A stretch of 64,000 nt of DNA from Chitinophagaceae bacterium (GTDB lineage Bacteria > Bacteroidota > Bacteroidia > Chitinophagales > Chitinophagaceae), in the NCBI GenBank assembly GCA_016719015.1, contig JADKAZ010000001.1, positions 1,364,001 through 1,428,000 of the forward strand, written 5' to 3'. The notes under the pieces are model-generated. The model ran no database searches. It saw only the letters and a program-made list of their open reading frames with translations, and was not told the DNA's origin. The number at the start of each line of letters is the position of its first letter. Position 1 is the first letter of the stretch. The position numbers were made by a program, and so were the translations under genes. Positions 59,906 to 64,000 of the stretch are shown here, piece after piece.

Positions 59906-61426
59906 TCACTTTATCTCCACAAGTTTACGGTCACTCTCATTGCCCGTTCTGTCAACCGCAGAAACAATAATTGCTTTCAGCGTTTGTCGTGTTGTTCCGG
60001 ATTCTTTTATCCGGTTAAGTGTTAACCAGCGATCGTTTCGATTAAGCACCTGGTAATTCCAGGTGGTACCATACTGGTAATAAACCACCCAGTGAAAAAC
60101 ATCTTTTTCCTCGGGATGTGTCCAGGTTATTTTCCATGTTTCATTCTGTAAACTGGTAGTAACAACTGGCTTTGCCGGTGGCTGGTTATCCAACCATGGA
60201 CTGGGCGGAACCAATGCCTGCTTTTTATAAACACTCTTCAATAGTGTATCGGCCATTCTTGGATTTTTAGTAAGAGAAGAAATACTCCAGTGTACCACTC
60301 CTTTGCTTTGTGGCTGCATGCCCCTGTCAATCATAATCTGGTTGATTGTCTCATCAAGATTTTTATCGGTACTATCTCTACCAATACTGATACCGGGCCA
60401 TAAATGACGGTTCATTTTATTTTCACCTGCCCACCAGCCAAGCAGGACTGGAAAACTTTGTGCATATCGGTTTACCGGCCAATATAATTGAGGAGTGAAA
60501 TAATCAATCCATCCTTTATTGAGCCAGAGGCGGGCATCTGCATACAATTGATCATACTGGTCAAATCCTTCTACAGATTCGGGGTAACCGGGCCGCCAGA
60601 TACCAAAAGGGCTAAGACCAAATTTTATCCAGGGCTTTTCGGCTTTAATATTTTTATAGAGCCGTTCTACCAATTTATTCACTGCATCACGACGCCAATC
60701 ACCGCGGGACAACTTACCGCCATTGTTTTGATAAGCTGTCCAACTGATGGAGTCAGGAAAATCGGCAGTGCCATTATAGGAAGGATAAGGATAAAAATAA
60801 TCATCCATGTGAACGCCGTCAATATCATACCGCTTTATAAGATCCATCACTACAGCATTGGTGATATCCTGCACTTGCTGTTGTGCCGGGTCCATCCACC
60901 AATAACCTTCTTTCAAATACATCACCAGCTCCGGGTGCTTTTTTACAATGGATTGATCACTGATAGCTTTTCCATCTTTATGATGTGCCCTGTACGGATT
61001 CAGCCATACATGTAATTCGATGCCCCTGTCATGAGCTTCTTTTACCCAAAACTCCAACGGATCATAATAAGGGTCAGGAGCTTTCCCTTGTGTGCCGGTA
61101 AGATAATACGACCACGGTTCTATATCACTTTTATACAATGCATCAGCCTGTGGCCGCACCTGCAATATGGCTGTATTGAAATGATGTGTTTGTAAAAAAT
61201 CCAAAAGGGCAATAGCTTCCTGTTGTTGTGCAGCAGTTGATAAACCGGGTTTGCTGGGCCAGTTAATATTAGCAACCGTGGCAATCCAGGCGGCACGGAA
61301 CTCCTGTTGTGCCTTTGGCAAAACTATTTCAGCTGTGGCTACCGTAGTTGGTTTGGTGCTGGAGCAAGAGTGCAGTATCAATAAACTACCAATCGAAAAA
61401 ATATGGATGGCTATTTTTTGTAGCAT
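59906..61426 (-). CDS. GH10-like (DUF187) glycoside-hydrolase-family lipoprotein
   Basis: A 506-residue lipoprotein: Cys21 in a lipobox (ILHSC). The TIM-barrel block FRAAWIATVANINWPSKPG and ILQVRPQADALYKSDIEPWSYYLTG match the DUF187/GHL10 family. The MDDYFYPYP loop and FGLSPFGIWRPGYP follow, and a C-terminal Fn3-like domain begins near 425 (PPAKPVVTTSLQN). It probably acts on peptidoglycan or other cell-wall glycans; activity is inferred. It follows the YdjC-like gene by 22 bases on the same strand. Confidence 0.88.
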   Translation of the reverse strand: MLQKIAIHIFSIGSLLILHSCSSTKPTTVATAEIVLPKAQQEFRAAWIATVANINWPSKPGLSTAAQQQEAIALLDFLQTHHFNTAILQVRPQADALYKSDIEPWSYYLTGTQGKAPDPYYDPLEFWVKEAHDRGIELHVWLNPYRAHHKDGKAISDQSIVKKHPELVMYLKEGYWWMDPAQQQVQDITNAVVMDLIKRYDIDGVHMDDYFYPYPSYNGTADFPDSISWTAYQNNGGKLSRGDWRRDAVNKLVERLYKNIKAEKPWIKFGLSPFGIWRPGYPESVEGFDQYDQLYADARLWLNKGWIDYFTPQLYWPVNRYAQSFPVLLGWWAGENKMNRHLWPGISIGRDSTDKNLDETINQIMIDRGMQPQSKGVVHWSISSLTKNPRMADTLLKSVYKKQALVPPSPWLDNQPPAKPVVTTSLQNETWKITWTHPEEKDVFHWVVYYQYGTTWNYQVLNRNDRWLTLNRIKESGTTRQTLKAIIVSAVDRTGNESDRKLVEIK

Positions 61427-61448
61427 AGCGGAAAAGTTTTATAGAGAA

Positions 61449-62336
61449 TTAATTTCCTGATGGCCTTTTCATCGTATTCAAACCTTTTTCATCATTCATC
61501 ATCCGATAATTTACCAACCGGTATTTTGCATCATGAATCAGTTGTTGAAAGGAAGGTGAGAGTAATGCTCTTAATTCTGCCTCCCGGTGTTTGCTCATAT
61601 CTTTTGGTCCGAATGTATTGAGGTCTTCCATGGCACTCATTTCCGGTATATCGAGCCCGATATGCACCACGAATAATTTAGTGCCACCGGGTTGTACAGC
61701 TTTCAGCTTTGTTGTTAATGTATCCAGTTTATTGGTATAAGGGGCGGCATAACCACCCAGCACTTCCACTTCATCATAATATCTTGATATACCCACCTTA
61801 TATTCGGCAGCCAGTTTTTCTACAATAGCTCTCGTTTCGGGTGTTTGTACGGCAGCACCCATGTGATAGTCTAAGTAATCAATCTTTAATCCGGCCTTTA
61901 TTGCTTTTTCAATCTGTGCCCGGAGTTCTGTTTCTATTTCACTAAGCTGCGGATTGTTTCCAAAAAGTTTACTGCGGGAAGGGAAAAAATAACCCAGTGA
62001 ATCTACCAATGAAGGCACCTGGTGCACACCGGTTACTGGTCCCCAGCGGTATTGCTTCCATTCTGAATTGAGTGTAAGATGTATGCCTACTGAAACGTTG
62101 GGATATTTTTTTAATAACTCCACCGCTTCATTAAACCAGGGACATGGAACCATGACGGACATTGATACTGTCATACCGGTTTCTAATACTTCTTTGGCCG
62201 CCATGTTTACTGCATGGCACATACCGATATCATCTAACCGGAAAAGAAGAGGGATTTTCTCCGCTGGTTTATCTTTTTGCGAAAAGGATACAAATGAAAA
62301 AAATAAAACAGCAAGGGACACTATCGCTTTTTTCAT
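61449..62336 (-). CDS. YdjC/ChbG-family carbohydrate deacetylase-like protein, exported
   Basis: A 295-residue exported protein: signal 1-19 (ending VSFSQ), then the YdjC fold. The metal motif is FRLDDIGMCHAVN with Asp/Asp and His; later GIHLTLNSEWK and DYHMG supply further ligands. YdjC/ChbG enzymes deacetylate oligosaccharides; the exported form may act on cell-wall or chitin-type sugars. It precedes the GH10-like lipoprotein by 22 bases, so the two are probably one operon for glycan processing. Confidence 0.9.
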   Translation of the reverse strand: MKKAIVSLAVLFFSFVSFSQKDKPAEKIPLLFRLDDIGMCHAVNMAAKEVLETGMTVSMSVMVPCPWFNEAVELLKKYPNVSVGIHLTLNSEWKQYRWGPVTGVHQVPSLVDSLGYFFPSRSKLFGNNPQLSEIETELRAQIEKAIKAGLKIDYLDYHMGAAVQTPETRAIVEKLAAEYKVGISRYYDEVEVLGGYAAPYTNKLDTLTTKLKAVQPGGTKLFVVHIGLDIPEMSAMEDLNTFGPKDMSKHREAELRALLSPSFQQLIHDAKYRLVNYRMMNDEKGLNTMKRPSGN

Positions 62337-62351
62337 AAAGACTATTTATAA

Positions 62352-62726
62352 TCAGGAAAGAATAATATTCAGTTGAGCCAGTTCTGCAATAAATTGAGCT
62401 GTAAAATCGGACCCCGGTTTTTTAGTAATGAGGCCCCTGTTCACCATTTCAAAAATGGTATCCCATTCGCTGATATGCTTTTCGCAAGAGAGGTTGGGTG
62501 GCTGCCAGCTGGGTTTTGACAAGGGCTGATCATCCGGAACAAATTTAATTTGTACAGCGTTGATAGTGTAAGGAAGTGTAACCGCCCCGGTTAAAAATAA
62601 ATTGGTATAGCTGTCATAACCAGTGCCGGAGGCATTGATTGAAATTTCACTGTTCATGTGATAGTCAGTAATACGGAGAAATTCAATTGTCCATGGAGGA
62701 GCAGCATTATTTTCGTTTTTTGACAT
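62352..62726 (-). CDS. Hypothetical protein (124 aa)
   Basis: A 124-residue protein without a signal peptide. It is beta-rich, with one Cys (LSCEKHISEWD) and a motif SEWDTIFEMVNRGLITKKPGSDFTAQFIAEL. No family is recognised. It is 15 bases upstream of the YdjC-like gene on the same strand, so probably in the same transcript. Divergent from the helicase. Confidence 0.7.
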   Translation of the reverse strand: MSKNENNAAPPWTIEFLRITDYHMNSEISINASGTGYDSYTNLFLTGAVTLPYTINAVQIKFVPDDQPLSKPSWQPPNLSCEKHISEWDTIFEMVNRGLITKKPGSDFTAQFIAELAQLNIILS

Positions 62727-62881
62727 GTGGTTGGTTTTAGTAATTGCTCGCAGTTCTGCTGATGAACGCTACTTGCAAACTACAACTAATCAGGCAAATT
62801 TTTACAGATGTGCAGGCAACTTGCCAGTATCAAAGAATGCCAGTTAATTAACCGCTATTTTTACGTTTTATTACTACTAAT

Positions 62882-64000
62882 ATGACATTTGCCGATTTAA
62901 ATTTAAACACTCCTTTGCTCAGGGCTTTAGAGGAGATGGGATTTACCACTCCCACTACTATTCAGCGTAATGTTTTTTCCGTCGCAATGTCCGGAAGAGA
63001 TGTATGTGGCATTGCACAAACAGGTACTGGTAAAACATTTGCCTATTTATTACCCTGTCTGCGGCTATGGAAGTTTACAAAAGATAAATCACCGCAAATA
63101 CTTATCCTTGTTCCTACCCGGGAGCTGGCCGTACAGGTAGCAGAGAATATAAAATCCTTAACTCCTTATATGAGCCTGGAGGTCCGGGCGGTGTATGGTG
63201 GTGTAAATATCAATACACAACATCTGGAATTAATGAACGGAGCGGATGTGTTGGTGGCCACACCAGGACGGTTTTATGATCTTGCCATGAATGGTGCTTT
63301 TAAAACAAAAACAATAAAAAAAGTAATTATTGATGAAGTCGATGAGATGCTGAACCTCGGCTTTCGTACCCAGATAAAAAATATACTTGACCTGTTGCCC
63401 CCGCAACGGCAGAACCTGATGTTCTCTGCCACCATAACGGAAGAGGTGGAAGCACTGATTGAAACGTATTTTAATAACCCGGTACGGGTAGAAGCGGCAC
63501 CCACCGGGACACCGTTAGAAAATATTCTGCAGACTGGCTATGAAGTACCTAATTTTTATACCAAAGTAAACCTGTTGGAATTATTATTAACCGAAGATGA
63601 AACGATGAACAAAGTGCTGGTGTTTGCGGCGACCAAACAATTAGCTGACCAGTTGTATGAGCAACTGGAAACGAAATTCCCGGGTACTGTTGGCGTTATA
63701 CATTCCAATAAAGAACAAAACCACCGGTTAAATACAGTGAAGAAGTTTAAAGACGGTACGTACCGCTTTATCATTGCTACAGATATTGTGGCAAGAGGTA
63801 TCGATGTGGCGGAAGTATCACATGTTATTAATTTTGATGTGCCCGATGTACCGGAAAATTATATACACCGCATCGGCAGAACAGGCCGTGCCGACCGAAA
63901 AGGAATCGCCATCACATTTATTACTGAAAAAGAAAAACCATTGCTTAATGCAATTGAAACACTGATGAAATACAAGGTGCCACTTGGGCCTTTACCGGAC
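62882..64000 (+). CDS. DEAD-box RNA helicase (partial at window edge)
   Basis: The first 373 codons of a DEAD-box helicase; the frame is open to base 64000. Motifs: Q-motif (TPTTIQRNVF), I AQTGTGKT, Ia PTRELAVQ, II DEVD (not DEAD), III SAT, IV region VLVFAATKQLADQL, V ATDIVARGIDV and VI HRIGRTGRA. The third position of motif II is Val instead of Ala. The C-terminal tail is cut off, so RhlE-, CsdA- or DbpA-type assignment is not possible. It would unwind RNA, for example in ribosome assembly or cold growth. Confidence 0.95.
   Translation, partial: MTFADLNLNTPLLRALEEMGFTTPTTIQRNVFSVAMSGRDVCGIAQTGTGKTFAYLLPCLRLWKFTKDKSPQILILVPTRELAVQVAENIKSLTPYMSLEVRAVYGGVNINTQHLELMNGADVLVATPGRFYDLAMNGAFKTKTIKKVIIDEVDEMLNLGFRTQIKNILDLLPPQRQNLMFSATITEEVEALIETYFNNPVRVEAAPTGTPLENILQTGYEVPNFYTKVNLLELLLTEDETMNKVLVFAATKQLADQLYEQLETKFPGTVGVIHSNKEQNHRLNTVKKFKDGTYRFIIATDIVARGIDVAEVSHVINFDVPDVPENYIHRIGRTGRADRKGIAITFITEKEKPLLNAIETLMKYKVPLGPLPD

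Overview
The window looks like a chromosomal stretch of a Bacteroidota bacterium, most likely family Chitinophagaceae. The evidence is: many secreted and lipoprotein genes with Bacteroidota-type signal peptides; WG-repeat, DUF4476, DUF4834, DUF1569, FAS1 and sortilin-like proteins; a 415-residue NusA without the extra C-terminal repeats; no clear Shine-Dalgarno sites; and repeated promoter elements of the Bacteroidota type (-7 TAnnTTTG, sometimes with a -33 TTG). No phage, plasmid, transposase, rRNA or CRISPR array is seen. Genus is not determined.

Layout. 1-11.7 kb is mostly minus strand: a frame-broken DNA glycosylase, an amidohydrolase, a FAS1 lipoprotein followed by a LytS-type kinase and LytTR regulator, cysS, an EEP-family phosphatase or nuclease, two rhomboid proteases and rlmD. 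11.8-23 kb holds two envelope genes (thioredoxin-like, parvulin), metF, a large WG-repeat protein, lptB, a GH3-family protein, fabG and an intact second DNA glycosylase. 23-32.6 kb holds an enoyl-CoA hydratase/paaZ pair, two small helical exported proteins, a DUF1569 protein, adk, msrB, an M16 protease and a SRPBCC protein. 32.7-42.2 kb holds a sortilin-like beta-propeller protein bracketed by two copies of a palindromic repeat, a DUF3592-like membrane protein, an aminotransferase, a 46-residue lipoprotein, a glycosyltransferase-like protein, sixA and a purF homologue. 42.3-48.5 kb holds a parvulin and the rimP-nusA-infB operon. 48.7-64 kb holds a CAT-anticodon tRNA, hflX, a Rieske protein, tRNA-Asn, ytxJ, a putative papain-like secreted protein, a small heat-shock protein, an H1-tail/SWIB protein, a DoxX-like protein, a YdjC/GH10-like pair and a DEAD-box helicase that runs off the end.

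How parts fit. rimP, nusA and infB form one translation/transcription operon with a hairpin in its leader. The FAS1-LytS-LytTR group looks like a small sensory locus: two exact 8-base direct repeats 21 bases apart lie upstream of the FAS1 gene, the geometry expected for a LytTR operator. The enoyl-CoA hydratase and paaZ are adjacent and probably co-transcribed for aryl-CoA ring degradation, but the rest of the paa set is not here.

The most unusual signal is a set of short dispersed repeats. Two have apparently inserted in frame inside housekeeping genes (rlmD and cysS), others lie between nusA and infB and between infB and the parvulin gene, and a palindromic pair brackets the sortilin-like gene. 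Two single-base homopolymer defects (one in a glycosylase gene, one in the tRNA-Asn acceptor stem) may be sequencing or assembly errors. Several starts are set downstream of the longest possible frame because those frames begin with TTG or GTG. Everything is read by eye; no database search was run.
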